Positions 54,190 through 62,270 of a DNA stretch of 64,000 nt are shown in pieces (positions within the stretch are counted from its first letter, which is position 1; every line of letters starts with the position of its first letter). The notes beneath the pieces were generated by a model, which did not search any database, had not been told where the DNA came from, and was given only the letters and a program-made list of their open reading frames with translations. The stretch is from Clostridium sp. (GTDB lineage Bacteria; Bacillota; Clostridia; Clostridiales; Clostridiaceae): the NCBI GenBank assembly GCA_015058405.1, contig SVCL01000056.1:23709-87708 (forward strand), read 5' to 3'. A program made the translations under genes and the position numbers.

Positions 54190-55752
54190 ATGTATAATTT
54201 AAAAAAGAAAAGCTTAAGTTTACTAATGTCTATAGTAATGACATTAAGTATAATTCTTTCAGTTAATCTATCTCCGGTGCAAGTTGTACGAGCTAAGACA
54301 GTAAGCAGTGTAAAAGCTTATTCTGGTAGCTACTACAATTCTTTAGGTGGATTAAATACATTAATAAGTGGAAAATATTCAGGAAAACAAGTTTTTGAAG
54401 GATTAAGAGCGTTAATTGGATATGCTTCTTCAGGTGAATTTAGTTCATCTTCTTCAGATAAATATGTTTCAGCTTTTGGAAATACTATCAAAGGAACAGA
54501 TAAAAAACATCCTAAGTATGGTGGAACATCAGCAGGTACTTTAGCAAATCTTTGGCAAACTTCTGATAGATTAGAAAATGATACTGAACCTGCAGGGTGC
54601 TGTAGATTATTTTATTCAAATGTATACACTAGTTCAATAAAAGACTTTAGTTCAGTGATAGCTAATAGAGAGCATGTATGGCCACAATCTTTATCAGGTG
54701 GATTATTTGGTACAACAGGTGCTGGAGCAGATGGACATCATGTACGTCCTGCTAATTCTAGTCTTAATAGTGCAAGAAGTAATAAGCCTTATGCGGATTT
54801 ATCCAATAATGAAATAACAACAACTTATTATACAACTGGAACTGATGCATCAAGTTTTAATAAAGTAAGTAAATATGTTAATGCTCAAGATATTAAATCA
54901 AATTACAAGGGAGATTTAACTGGTTATGCAACATCATCAAAGTTTGAACCAACTGATCAATATAAAGGTGATATAGCACGTATATTTGCATATTTAATTA
55001 CACACTACCCATCACTTGAAAGTTTACTAAATAATGTTTTAGTTGGTGGTACAAAAACTTTAGTTGAATGGAATAAGCTAGATCCAGTTGATTCCTATGA
55101 GATTCAACAAAATAATGAAACAGCTGATTTCCAAGGTAATAGAAATCCATATATAGACGAACCACAGTTAATTAATGTTGTATGGGGAAATGGAGAAACA
55201 TCAACACCGGATCCAACACCAAATCCGACACCAGTTCCAGACCCAACACCAGTTCCAGATCCAACACCAAATCCTGTTGAAAATACTTATGCTCTTGTAA
55301 CTTCATTAAATCAAATAAAGGACGGTTCAGAAATTATTTTAGTTGGTTCTTATGGAAGTAACAATTTTGCTTTAACAGAAAAGAATTCAGGAAGTAGTTC
55401 TTTATCTTCAGAAATAGTAGAGGTTAATAATGATGTTATCAATACTAAGAATGAAGCTATAGTATGGAAGGTTAATGCTTTAGGAAATGGTTTCTCATTA
55501 CAATCAAAGTCAAATAGTAATGAATACATTAATTATACAAGTTCATCATCTACAAAAATAAGCATAGGTTCAAAACCTTCTATATTTACAGTAGGAACTT
55601 ATTCAAATAAAAAAGGAATTTGCTTAATGAGTAGTTCTAATAGAGGATTATTATATAACAATTCTATAAAAGGATTTAAAAATTATAATCTTTCTAATAT
55701 TGGAGCAAATGGATATGCTTCTAAAATGAGTATTTATATTAAGACAAAATAG
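54190..55752 (+). CDS. Secreted endonuclease I family nuclease
   Basis: 520 residues, AAAGGGGAA ribosome binding site. Signal peptide: LLMSIVMTLSIILSVNLSPV, then cleavage near VRAKT. Residues 45-335 are endonuclease I (EndA/NucM): the active-site block ANREHVWPQSLSGG near residue 160 and DGHHVRPANSSLNSARSNKP. Then a Pro/Thr linker of PDPTP repeats (about 342-366) and a C-terminal beta-rich domain of about 140 residues, perhaps for wall or ligand binding. It degrades extracellular DNA or RNA. It is bracketed by two related palindromic repeats, which may point to horizontal movement. Confidence 0.92.
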   Translation: MYNLKKKSLSLLMSIVMTLSIILSVNLSPVQVVRAKTVSSVKAYSGSYYNSLGGLNTLISGKYSGKQVFEGLRALIGYASSGEFSSSSSDKYVSAFGNTIKGTDKKHPKYGGTSAGTLANLWQTSDRLENDTEPAGCCRLFYSNVYTSSIKDFSSVIANREHVWPQSLSGGLFGTTGAGADGHHVRPANSSLNSARSNKPYADLSNNEITTTYYTTGTDASSFNKVSKYVNAQDIKSNYKGDLTGYATSSKFEPTDQYKGDIARIFAYLITHYPSLESLLNNVLVGGTKTLVEWNKLDPVDSYEIQQNNETADFQGNRNPYIDEPQLINVVWGNGETSTPDPTPNPTPVPDPTPVPDPTPNPVENTYALVTSLNQIKDGSEIILVGSYGSNNFALTEKNSGSSSLSSEIVEVNNDVINTKNEAIVWKVNALGNGFSLQSKSNSNEYINYTSSSSTKISIGSKPSIFTVGTYSNKKGICLMSSSNRGLLYNNSIKGFKNYNLSNIGANGYASKMSIYIKTK

Positions 55753-55769
55753 TTGTTAGTTAGTTTTAG

Positions 55770-55960
55770 AAAGTAAATTTATCAAAAAATTCTAAGTACT
55801 AAAGATATTATGTTATAAAAGAGATAGAATAAATTAGCTATGTATAGATTATTTGACTGGAGAAGAAATACCAATCTTCATCAAGGTTCTATACTATGCT
55901 AATTATTTTATCTTTTTTTGATATAACAGTATAAGTTAAATAATTTGATACATAACTTTT
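55770..55960 (+). repeat. MITE-like palindromic repeat, copy 3
   Basis: Degenerate member of the family at 8229 and 53793. It keeps CTAAAGATATTATGTTAT and TTAGCTATGTATAGA in the left half, GATATAACAGTATAAGTT and TTTGATACATAACTTTT in the right half. Interior contains a hairpin (AGCTATGTATAGA with TCTATACTATGCT). Located just after the nuclease stop. Confidence 0.65.
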
Positions 55961-55988
55961 TTATTTATAATTTTTTAAGGAGGTTTTA

Positions 55989-56789
55989 ATGGATAATAAG
56001 ATTTTAAATGAAGTGATTAATTTAACTACTAAAAAAGCTATATTTTTTAAGGCTGTAAAAAAGAAAACAAATATATTTAATAGTAAATTAGGAGGGACTC
56101 CATATATTCCAAAAGATTTTTGCTATCCTTTAGATAATGATGAAGAATTTAAAAAGCAACCTTTGAGGTTTTTAGCACAAATTAATTTTGAAGAATTACC
56201 TAAGCTTGAAGGCTTTCCTTGTAAGGGAATTTTACAATTTTATATTGCGTGTAATAGTAGTGAAACTCTAGGAAGTAATTTACAAAGCCCTAATAAAGGG
56301 GAGAGCTTTAGGGTAGTATATCATGAAAACATAGATTATTCTTTAAAGGAAGATAAAGATGTATTAAAACTTGAGTTTAAGGGAAGTTTTCCTTTTTATG
56401 ATGAGTACAAATTAATAGGAAGAATAGATGAAAGTATTATAAATTTTAATGATTTTAAGTTCAATGAAATTTTTTTGAAAACATATAAGAAATTTAAAGA
56501 TACTAATGCGGAAAGTTATTATGATATAGAGTCTATTAGCGTAGAGAAGATAGAGGAAACATTTAGAAATAATGATATATATTTAGGAGGAAATCCTAAT
56601 TTACTTCAAGGCGATATACGATACAGGGAAGAGTTTAGTGATTATGATATGAATTTATTTACTGTAAGTAGTGATAATAAAGTAGGTATTAATATAGGAG
56701 ATGAAGGGATAATTAATTTTTTAATAAGAAAAAAAGATCTTAATAAGCTGGATTTTTCTAATGTTCTATATTATTTAGAAAGTTATTAA
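55989..56789 (+). CDS. YwqG/DUF1963 family protein
   Basis: 266 residues behind AAGGAGG. The SKLGGTPYIPKDFCYPLDN and PLRFLAQINFEELPKLEGFP segments, with FPCKGILQFYIA, identify DUF1963 (YwqG). Cytosolic, function unknown; relatives are linked to polymorphic-toxin immunity in some genomes, with no toxin visible here. Single gene between repeat copy 3 and the radical-SAM-like gene. Confidence 0.85.
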   Translation: MDNKILNEVINLTTKKAIFFKAVKKKTNIFNSKLGGTPYIPKDFCYPLDNDEEFKKQPLRFLAQINFEELPKLEGFPCKGILQFYIACNSSETLGSNLQSPNKGESFRVVYHENIDYSLKEDKDVLKLEFKGSFPFYDEYKLIGRIDESIINFNDFKFNEIFLKTYKKFKDTNAESYYDIESISVEKIEETFRNNDIYLGGNPNLLQGDIRYREEFSDYDMNLFTVSSDNKVGINIGDEGIINFLIRKKDLNKLDFSNVLYYLESY

Positions 56790-56873
56790 TTTATAAGTAG
56801 TATACTTCTTAGTATTTTTTTCGTATTTATAAAATAAAATAAGTTATAAATAGATATTATGGGAGATATGTGT

Positions 56874-57731
56874 ATGGAGGAATTGAAAGAGTATATAAAA
56901 AGCACTGGTCAGCATATTTTAAAGAATATAATGAAGAATCCTAGAGAAGCTGCTTTTATTATAAGGTTTGGTATTTCGAGTAAAAAAGCAAAAAAGAGAA
57001 GAGAAAGTTTAAGAAAAGAAGGAAAAGTTGCTACAAGTTTTTTAATTGAGACTTTAAATAAGCAATGTAATTTATTTTGTGATGGATGTAAATGTGAAAA
57101 GAATATGTTTTTTAATTCAGAAGGTATATGTTGGAAAGATTTATTTGATGCAGCTAAAAAAAGGGGGGTATCTTCTATTATATTTGCAGGAGAAGAATCA
57201 TTAGAAAGAAGAGATGTAATATATGAAGCTGCTAAGGTTAAAAATATAATATTTCCTTTGTTTACTAAGGGAAAAGCTATAGAGGAAGATGATATTAAGT
57301 TATTTGATGAGAATAGAAATTTAGTGCCTATATTAAATATGGGAATAGAGGATAATTACAATTCTTTAATGAATGTAGCAGATATATTGCATCAAAGAGG
57401 AATTTTTTATGGTCTTTGTATAAGAATAAATAGGAAGAACATAGATAAGGTAATAAATAATGAGTTTTTAGAGGTTATTAGTAAGAAAGGGTGTAATGGA
57501 GTACTTTTTATAGAAGATAAAAGTGAAAATAATATTTCTGAATTTAATGAAAAGGAAAGGGTTTTTTTTGAAGAAAAGCAGTATTATTTTAGAGATAAGT
57601 TTAAGAATATGATAGTAATATATCTCCATCAGAAAATAAATAGTACAGAAAGATGTCTTTTTGAAGATGAAGGGATATTTAAAATAAATGAAAATGGTGA
57701 AGTTGTGAGTTGTAAAAAAAATATATTATAG
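56874..57731 (+). CDS. Small radical-SAM-like protein
   Basis: About 285 residues from ATG 56874 (GGGAG eight bases upstream; two earlier ATGs are too close to or inside it). TLNKQCNLFCDGCKC has the Cx3Cx2C spacing of a radical SAM cluster, and GVSSIIFAGEESLERRDVI sits where the SAM-binding Gly motif is expected, followed by strand-helix units as in a partial TIM barrel. Near the C terminus are two more Cys (RCLFEDEG, VVSCKKN). Possibly a peptide- or wall-modifying enzyme or a degenerate family member. Substrate unknown; neighbour of an endolysin gene. Confidence 0.7.
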   Translation: MEELKEYIKSTGQHILKNIMKNPREAAFIIRFGISSKKAKKRRESLRKEGKVATSFLIETLNKQCNLFCDGCKCEKNMFFNSEGICWKDLFDAAKKRGVSSIIFAGEESLERRDVIYEAAKVKNIIFPLFTKGKAIEEDDIKLFDENRNLVPILNMGIEDNYNSLMNVADILHQRGIFYGLCIRINRKNIDKVINNEFLEVISKKGCNGVLFIEDKSENNISEFNEKERVFFEEKQYYFRDKFKNMIVIYLHQKINSTERCLFEDEGIFKINENGEVVSCKKNIL

Positions 57732-57736
57732 AAATA

Positions 57737-57766
57737 TTTACAAAAAAGGGTGATTCTCTCTTTATT
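57737..57766 (+). promoter_or_regulatory. Possible group-5 sigma promoter of the endolysin gene
   Basis: TTTACA (57737-57742), 17 bases, CTTTATT (57760-57766). Similar to the elements before the sigma factor and holin genes but one base off in spacing and T-content. Confidence 0.4.
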
Positions 57767-57805
57767 ATTTATGAATTAGCTAATTTAAATAAATAATAAA
57801 GGGAG
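57756..57805 (+). promoter_or_regulatory. Long hairpin that sequesters the endolysin ribosome binding site
   Basis: Left arm 57756-57778 (CTCTCTTTATTATTTATG...) pairs almost fully with right arm 57781-57805, which contains the AAAGGGAG Shine-Dalgarno. A T7 run follows directly before the ATG, so the structure also looks like a terminator of the preceding gene. Confidence 0.7.
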
Positions 57806-57814
57806 TGTTTTTTT

Positions 57815-58459
57815 ATGGAAATAAAACAAAACTTAGTAAGCTCAAGTAAGTATAGTATAAAGTGTCCTTATTCAATGACACCAATTGGGATATGTATTCA
57901 TAATACAGCAAATGATGCTAGTGCAGCAAATGAAATAGCATATATGATAAGCAATAATAACGAAGTTAGTTTTCATATAGCAGTAGATGATAAGGAGGCT
58001 ATTCAAGGTATTCCGTTTAACAGAAATGCATGGCATGCAGGAGATGGTGGAAATGGAACTGGTAATAGAAAGTATATTGCTATTGAAATTTGTTATTCAA
58101 AGAGTGGTGGAACTAGATTTACTAATGCAGAAAAAAATGCTGCTAAATTAACTGCTCAATTATTAAAGAAGTATGGATGGAATATAAATAATGTTAAGAA
58201 ACATCAAGATTTCAGTGGTAAGTATTGTCCTCATAGAACTCTAGATTTAGGATGGCAAAGATTCTTAAATATGATTTCTAAAGAATTAGGATCAACTAAT
58301 ACACCAACTGATGAATTATACAGAGTAAGAAAAACATGGGCAGATGCAGCAAGTCAAGTTGGTGCATATAAAGTATTAGAAAATGCAATAGCTGAATGTA
58401 AGAAACATAAGGGATATTCTGTATTTAATAGTAAAGGTGTAGTAGTGTTTAAAAACTAG
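57815..58459 (+). CDS. N-acetylmuramoyl-L-alanine amidase, phage-endolysin-like
   Basis: 214 residues. Residues 15-155 are an Amidase_2/PGRP zinc amidase: GICIHNTANDASAANE with a zinc His, SFHIAVDDKEAIQGIPFNRN, AWHAGDGGNGTGNRKYIAIE, and KKHQDFSGKYCPHRTLD with the second zinc His and Cys. Residues 165-214 are a SPOR-like wall-binding domain (YRVRKTWADAASQVGAY, GYSVFNSKGVVVF). No signal peptide, so it needs a holin or lysis to reach the wall. The TcdE-like holin elsewhere in the window is a candidate partner. Preceded by an RBS-blocking hairpin. Confidence 0.93.
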   Translation: MEIKQNLVSSSKYSIKCPYSMTPIGICIHNTANDASAANEIAYMISNNNEVSFHIAVDDKEAIQGIPFNRNAWHAGDGGNGTGNRKYIAIEICYSKSGGTRFTNAEKNAAKLTAQLLKKYGWNINNVKKHQDFSGKYCPHRTLDLGWQRFLNMISKELGSTNTPTDELYRVRKTWADAASQVGAYKVLENAIAECKKHKGYSVFNSKGVVVFKN

Positions 58460-58476
58460 TTTTTTATAGCTGAATT

Positions 58477-58516
58477 AAGGTAATACTAACTTAAAAAAGA
58501 GTCAGTATTACCTTTT
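58477..58516 (+). terminator. Terminator of the endolysin gene
   Basis: AAGGTAATACTAAC (58477-58490) pairs with GTCAGTATTACCTT (58501-58514), one mismatch, then TTTC. Confidence 0.75.
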
Positions 58517-58683
58517 CTATCTAGAGAATAAATATTTCTGAAAACATATATTTTTGTATGCTTGAAAATATATATGTAGAAGTTATAATATAAAAGTAAA
58601 AAATATATATAAGTTCATTACATTAGAAGATTAAGTAAGTTTATAAGATAAAATATTAAAGATAAATAAGAGGAATAAGTAAG

Positions 58684-58986
58684 ATGGCAAAGGTAACAAG
58701 TAAAAGTAATGATTTTTTATTTAATGTAAAGAAAACAACTTCAGCAAAAATATATTCTGTATTATTAGAATTAGTAAATGAAGATAGGGAAGATTTAGCT
58801 AAATTAGTTAAAAAGGTAGATTATTTATTAGAATACACTAGTACTTGTATAAAACAAAAAGATTTTAGGGAAGCTAGAGCAACTATAAAAAATGTTGAAG
58901 ATAGATTAAAACAATTAGAATTAGAAAATGTTGATACTGAATATCTTAGATATTTATATGATGGTATTAAGAAAAAAATAAAGTAG
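58684..58986 (+). CDS. Helical hypothetical protein
   Basis: 100 residues with AAGAGGAA ribosome binding site. Predicted mainly helical: DREDLAKLVKKVDYLLEYTS, KQKDFREARATIKNVEDRLK. No membrane segment, no recognised family. Own terminator follows. Confidence 0.6.
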   Translation: MAKVTSKSNDFLFNVKKTTSAKIYSVLLELVNEDREDLAKLVKKVDYLLEYTSTCIKQKDFREARATIKNVEDRLKQLELENVDTEYLRYLYDGIKKKIK

Positions 58987-59014
58987 ACACAAATTAATTT
59001 AATATGTATAAACT

Positions 59015-59055
59015 AAAAATCTCGTAACTTTAGATAATAGGGTTACGAGATTTTT
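59015..59055 (+). terminator. Terminator after the 58.7 kb gene
   Basis: AAAAATCTCGTAAC (59015-59028) and GTTACGAGATTTTT (59042-59055), perfect 14-base stem. Confidence 0.92.
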
Positions 59056-59094
59056 AAGTATACCAAAGGGTTAAATGTATACGAAGTAATTAAG

Positions 59095-59586
59095 TTAGTG
59101 TCTTCTAGAATGTTTATGGTGTTTTCTGTCATTTATAGGTCGATTTACATTCATCATGGGATTGTTCATCATATTAGGATTCATACCAGGATTCATATTA
59201 CCCATTAACATACTTAATAAAGGATTCATGCTATTCATATTTTGTCCATTAAACATATTCATAGGATTATTCATATTTCTGTTCATATTAGGATTTTCAG
59301 GAGAATTCCCATTCATCATATTATTATTGTTGTTGTTGTTGTTAGGATTCATATTACCATTCATATTTTGCATTAAATTATTTAAAGGATTCATATTACC
59401 ATTATTCATGTTATTCATATTACCCATAAGCATATTCATTAATGGATTATTTCCCATACCATTATTATTTCCCATCATATTACCCATAAGCATATTCATT
59501 AGAGGATTGTTACCCATACCATTCATAGGGTTCATACCATTTCCCCCTAGCATGTTACCAAACAACATATTTAATAAAGGATTCAT
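59095..59586 (-). CDS. Met/Asn/Gly-rich repeat protein
   Basis: 163 residues made of few amino acids. The unit NPLMNMLMGNM recurs with variations (NPLLNMLFGNML, NPLLSMLMGNM) at residues about 2-13, 28-38, 47-57 and 121-131, separated by Asn/Gly/Met spacers including an Asn8 run (residues 82-89). The C terminus is basic (DRKHHKHSRRH). The start has a good RBS (AGGTGAG on the minus strand). Periodic Leu/Met face may assemble; such composition recalls spore-coat or inclusion proteins but the family is not recognised. The opposite strand is also open for much of its length but is a shadow. Confidence 0.75.
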   Translation of the reverse strand: MNPLLNMLFGNMLGGNGMNPMNGMGNNPLMNMLMGNMMGNNNGMGNNPLMNMLMGNMNNMNNGNMNPLNNLMQNMNGNMNPNNNNNNNNMMNGNSPENPNMNRNMNNPMNMFNGQNMNSMNPLLSMLMGNMNPGMNPNMMNNPMMNVNRPINDRKHHKHSRRH

Positions 59587-59640
59587 TTACTCACCTCAAT
59601 TAGGATTACTACTTTATACTATAGTATTTTAAATGAAAGA

Positions 59641-59706
59641 AATTGGTTACATGAATACCAAAATAAAGTTTGAAATATTGACATAAATTCCTTTATTGGT
59701 TACACT
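59641..59706 (+). promoter_or_regulatory. bioY promoter region with repeated TTGGTTACA
   Basis: TTGACA (59678-59683), 17-base spacer, TACACT (59701-59706). TTGGTTACA occurs twice: at about 59643-59651 and 59696-59704, the second over the -10 and continuing as TTACACTTGTAA, a small palindrome. Could be a biotin-repressor or other operator; it does not match the classical BirA site well. Confidence 0.5.
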
Positions 59707-59778
59707 TGTAAAATGAATATAGTATTTTATTTATTATATAAATCATATTCATAAATATAACACAAGAAAAAGCAAAAA

Positions 59779-59823
59779 GGGGGGTGAACTTTAGTAATAA
59801 AGAATATTACTAAAGAAATAATG
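59779..59823 (+). promoter_or_regulatory. bioY translation start with hairpin between Shine-Dalgarno and ATG
   Basis: GGGGGGTGA (59779-59787) lies 33 bases before ATG 59821, too far to work. Between them CTTTAGTAAT (59789-59798) and ATTACTAAAG (59806-59815) form a perfect hairpin. Folding leaves about six unpaired bases, a normal spacing. A nine-codon GTG frame (59784-59813) overlaps it. Confidence 0.65.
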
Positions 59824-60369
59824 AAGTTAACAGTTAAAGAAATGGTATTAATAGCTCTAGGGGCAGCAATTATGGCTGTATTTTCACAGATATCTTTTCC
59901 GTTACCATTTACTACAGTGCCTATAACATTACAAGTTTTTGGAGTGGTAGCTATATCGGTAATATTAGAAGAAAAAATATCAACAATATCACTTATTATA
60001 TTTACCTTGTTGGGAGCTATTGGGATTCCTGTGTATTCTAATTTTTCAGCAGGTATAGGAGTGCTATTCGGACCTACTGGTGGTTATATAATAGGATTTA
60101 TTTTTATGGCCTATATAGTAGGTTTTTCTGCAGGAAGATATAATAAGGCAATATTAGTTGTAGGAACTTATATAGGGGTACTTATAGAGTATATTTTTGG
60201 GGTGTTACAACTTAAATTGGTGCTTGGTTTGACATTAGAGCAAGCTTTAGTATCAGGATTATATCCGTTTATAATTAAAGATGTTATAGTAACAGCTTTA
60301 GGGATTATGGTAGCATTAATAGTTAAGAAAAGAATTAAAAGGGTGGTGAAGATAGGTGCTAAATCTTAG
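59821..60369 (+). CDS. bioY: Biotin transporter BioY (S component)
   Basis: 182 residues, six membrane segments. KLTVKEMVLIALGAAIMAVF, then FPLPFTTVPITLQVFGVVA and LGAIGIPVYSNFSAGIGVLF, GPTGGYIIGFIF are BioY signatures. It imports biotin with or without an ECF module. ATG 59821 fits the family N terminus even though the Shine-Dalgarno is distant; see the hairpin entry. Overlaps the DUF1284 gene by 14 bases. Confidence 0.95.
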   Translation: MKLTVKEMVLIALGAAIMAVFSQISFPLPFTTVPITLQVFGVVAISVILEEKISTISLIIFTLLGAIGIPVYSNFSAGIGVLFGPTGGYIIGFIFMAYIVGFSAGRYNKAILVVGTYIGVLIEYIFGVLQLKLVLGLTLEQALVSGLYPFIIKDVIVTALGIMVALIVKKRIKRVVKIGAKS

Positions 60370-60733
60370 ACCACATCATATAAATTGTATCTATTTCTAT
60401 AGAGGACTTGGCTATAGTGATGAATTTGTAAAAAATATGGACAAGATAGTAAATGAATTAAAAAACAATAAAGATGTTAAAATTAAATTTGTAAAGCAGT
60501 GTGATGAAGTATGTGAAAGTTGTCCTAATAAGTTAGTAAATAATAAGTGTAATACATATGAGAAGGTAGAAGAAATGGATTTAAGAACTATAAGTAAGTA
60601 TAACTTAGATATTAATAAAGAATATACTTTTTCATATATAAAAGATAATATCTACAATGATTTGTTAAAAGAAAATTTTGAATATATCTGTAGTGAATGT
60701 GAATGGAAGAAGCAAGGTGTGTGTAAAGTTTAA
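60356..60733 (+). CDS. DUF1284 family protein
   Basis: 125 residues, GTG start inside the end of bioY behind GGTGGTGAAG. It opens LNLRPHHINCIYFYRGLGYS and has FVKNMDKIVNEL. Several Cys pairs (CDEVCESCPNK, CSECEWKKQGVCKV) suggest metal or iron-sulfur binding. Function is unknown; co-translation with bioY could hint at biotin or metal metabolism (inference). Confidence 0.85.
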   Translation: MLNLRPHHINCIYFYRGLGYSDEFVKNMDKIVNELKNNKDVKIKFVKQCDEVCESCPNKLVNNKCNTYEKVEEMDLRTISKYNLDINKEYTFSYIKDNIYNDLLKENFEYICSECEWKKQGVCKV

Positions 60734-60903
60734 ATAATAAAGTTTAAGGAAGTACGTAATTCTTTAATTAAGCTTGCATAAAGAACCGTATTTCCATAGA
60801 ATAAAGAAAATTAGCATTTTATAGTTTTGAGTTAGCGTGTCATATAATGTATAATTGTAAGATAAAATTGCATAATGTGTTTAAATAATGAGGAGACATT
60901 GAA

Positions 60904-62268
60904 ATGAATATTATTATAGTCGGTGCTGGCAAAGTTGGGTATACATTAGCTAAGTTTCTTTCTGTAGAGGAAGATAACGTAACAATTATTGATAAACGTG
61001 ATATTGCTTTAGAGCGTATTACGAATAATTTAGATGTAATGTGTGTAAAAGGAAATTGTACTAATTTCAAGGTTTTGGATGAAGCAGGAATAAAAGAATC
61101 AGATTTATTAATATCGGTAACAGATAGTGATGAATTGAATATGTTGTGTTGTCTTGCAGCAAAAAACTTAGGAGTAAAATATACAGTTGCAAGGGTTAGA
61201 AATCCTAACTATGATGAAGATGTTACCCTACTTACAAAGGCTGTAGGAATTGATTTAGTTATTAATCCTGAAAAGGAAGCAGCAATAGAAATTGCTAAGT
61301 TAATAAAATATCCATCTGTTTGTAGTATAGATAATTTTTCACAAGGAAAAGTTAATTTAGTTGGATTTAAAGTATCAGAGAATACAGGTCTAGAAGGCAA
61401 AAAAGTTTGTGATATTGATTTTACTAAAGGTAATGTATTAATATGTGGAGTAGAAAGAGGAGATGAGGTTATAATTCCAAATGGAGATTTTGTATTCCAT
61501 GTAGATGATAGATTATATGTTATAGGTGAACATAGAGATATTCAAGAGCTGTTTAAAAAGCTTGGAAAATATAAAAAAAGAATTAAGAATTCTATGATAA
61601 TAGGTGGAGGAAAAATCAGTTACTATTTAGCTAAAATTATAAATGAGGTAGGAGTAAATTCTAAAATCATTGAAAGAAATAAAGAAAAGTGTGAAGAACT
61701 AACTGAACTTTTACCACATTCTATAATCATTAATGGTGATGGTATGGATCAAGACTTATTATTATCAGAAAACTTAACTGATGTTGATAGTTTTATTACA
61801 TTAACTAGTAGAGATGAGGATAATCTAATAGATTCATTATTTGCTGCTAAAAATAATGTTAATAACATTATTACAAAAATAACTAGAGATAACTATAAAG
61901 AAATAGCAACAAGTGTTGGAATAGATTCAGTAATTAGTCCTAAATCAGTTACTTCTAATAGAATAATTAGATATGTAAGATCGTTAAAAAATAAGAAAAG
62001 ATCATTTATAGAAAATGTATATAAGATTTGTAATGATAAGGCAGAGGCTGTTGAATTTATTATAGGTGAAGATACAAATAATATAAATACTAAACTTAAA
62101 AATATTAATTTTGAAAAAGATTGCTTAATAGCTACTATTGTTAGGGATAATAAAATAATCATCCCAACAGGTGATGATACATTAAAAGTAGAAGATAGAG
62201 TTATAGTCGTAACTAAGGATCATAATTTATTAGATATAAATGATATATTCCTTGGAGGTGGCAAGTAA
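60904..62268 (+). CDS. trkA: Trk potassium uptake regulatory subunit TrkA
   Basis: 454 residues with two RCK units. Each has a Rossmann start (NIIIVGAGKVGYTLAKFLSV at residue 1; KNSMIIGGGKISYYLAKI near 230) and an RCK-C domain (about 140-220 and 370-454). Binds NAD(H) or ATP at the inner face of the membrane and gates TrkH. Two bases separate it from trkH, one operon. ATG has GAGGAG. Confidence 0.95.
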   Translation: MNIIIVGAGKVGYTLAKFLSVEEDNVTIIDKRDIALERITNNLDVMCVKGNCTNFKVLDEAGIKESDLLISVTDSDELNMLCCLAAKNLGVKYTVARVRNPNYDEDVTLLTKAVGIDLVINPEKEAAIEIAKLIKYPSVCSIDNFSQGKVNLVGFKVSENTGLEGKKVCDIDFTKGNVLICGVERGDEVIIPNGDFVFHVDDRLYVIGEHRDIQELFKKLGKYKKRIKNSMIIGGGKISYYLAKIINEVGVNSKIIERNKEKCEELTELLPHSIIINGDGMDQDLLLSENLTDVDSFITLTSRDEDNLIDSLFAAKNNVNNIITKITRDNYKEIATSVGIDSVISPKSVTSNRIIRYVRSLKNKKRSFIENVYKICNDKAEAVEFIIGEDTNNINTKLKNINFEKDCLIATIVRDNKIIIPTGDDTLKVEDRVIVVTKDHNLLDINDIFLGGGK

Positions 62269-62270
62269 GT

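Noticed and set aside
59156..59632. Long open frame on the plus strand, very hydrophobic, opposite the Met/Asn-rich protein
   Set aside because: It is the complement of repeated ATG/AAT codons; the minus-strand frame has the ribosome binding site and start and explains the composition.
59641..59706. Classical BirA operator before bioY
   Set aside because: The TTGGTTACA repeats are direct, not the TTGTTAACC-N15-GGTTAACAA inverted layout; kept only as an unassigned regulatory region.
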